Assembly: GCA_012735355.1 (NCBI GenBank)
Contig: JAAYHP010000404.1
Span: 1 to 5,981 of the forward strand
DNA from: Lysinibacillus sp.
GTDB taxonomy: Bacteria > Bacillota > Bacilli > Bacillales_A > Planococcaceae
Direction of reading: 5' to 3'
Length of the DNA: 5,981 nucleotides
Under the pieces are notes generated by a model. The model was not told the DNA's origin, ran no database searches, and was given only the letters and a program-made list of their open reading frames with translations. The first letter of the stretch is position 1; each line of letters begins with the position of its first letter. Below are positions 5,978 to 5,981 of this stretch, piece by piece. Both the position numbers and the translations under genes were made by a program.

Positions 5978-5981
5978 CAAA

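Noticed and set aside
1..5981. CRISPR array, phage genes, toxin-antitoxin pair or biosynthetic cluster.
   Set aside because: No regularly spaced repeats and no recognisable genes of these classes were seen on either strand.

Overview
The window looks like a chromosomal stretch from a low-GC Gram-positive bacterium of the order Bacillales, most likely Bacillaceae or Planococcaceae. The evidence is AT-rich DNA, strong GGAGG-type ribosome binding sites, a CspB-type cold-shock protein, a bacillar M20D amidohydrolase, and a GC-rich intergenic block of a kind I associate with bacillar genomes. I cannot assign a genus from sequence alone.

Layout. (1) 139-876: N-terminal half of a multi-pass membrane transporter that stops early. 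(2) 948-2123: an intact M20D-type metallo-amidohydrolase. (3) 2124-2437: an intergenic region with a GC-rich island bounded by 10-bp inverted repeats, then a perfect 42-bp palindrome serving as a shared terminator. (4) 2438-2638, minus strand: an intact cold-shock protein gene. Its 5' leader carries a long hairpin followed by seven U, which looks like a terminator or attenuator. (5) 2947-3528: an intact Frm2/Hbn1-like nitroreductase. (6) 3541-3814: a transposase remnant keeping only its two ends. (7) 3886-4041, minus strand: a small intact 51-codon gene with a GTG start, resembling the L7/L12 C-terminal fold. (8) 4329-5253: a degraded sensory/regulatory protein gene with a frameshift in a T7 run. 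(9) About 5254-5977: the C-terminal two thirds of an MFS transporter, joined directly to the broken regulator.

The theme is local gene decay. At least four coding units are truncated, frameshifted or internally deleted (transporter, transposase, regulator, MFS permease). The amidohydrolase, the cold-shock gene, the nitroreductase and the small minus-strand gene appear intact. A regulator, an MFS permease, a second transporter and an amidohydrolase in one neighbourhood suggest a former uptake-and-hydrolysis locus for an N-acylated or amide-linked compound, of which only the hydrolase survives. That link is inference.

I see no clearly new multi-gene system. The most interesting intact signals are the strand-specific leader hairpin of the cold-shock gene and the small L7/L12-like protein.
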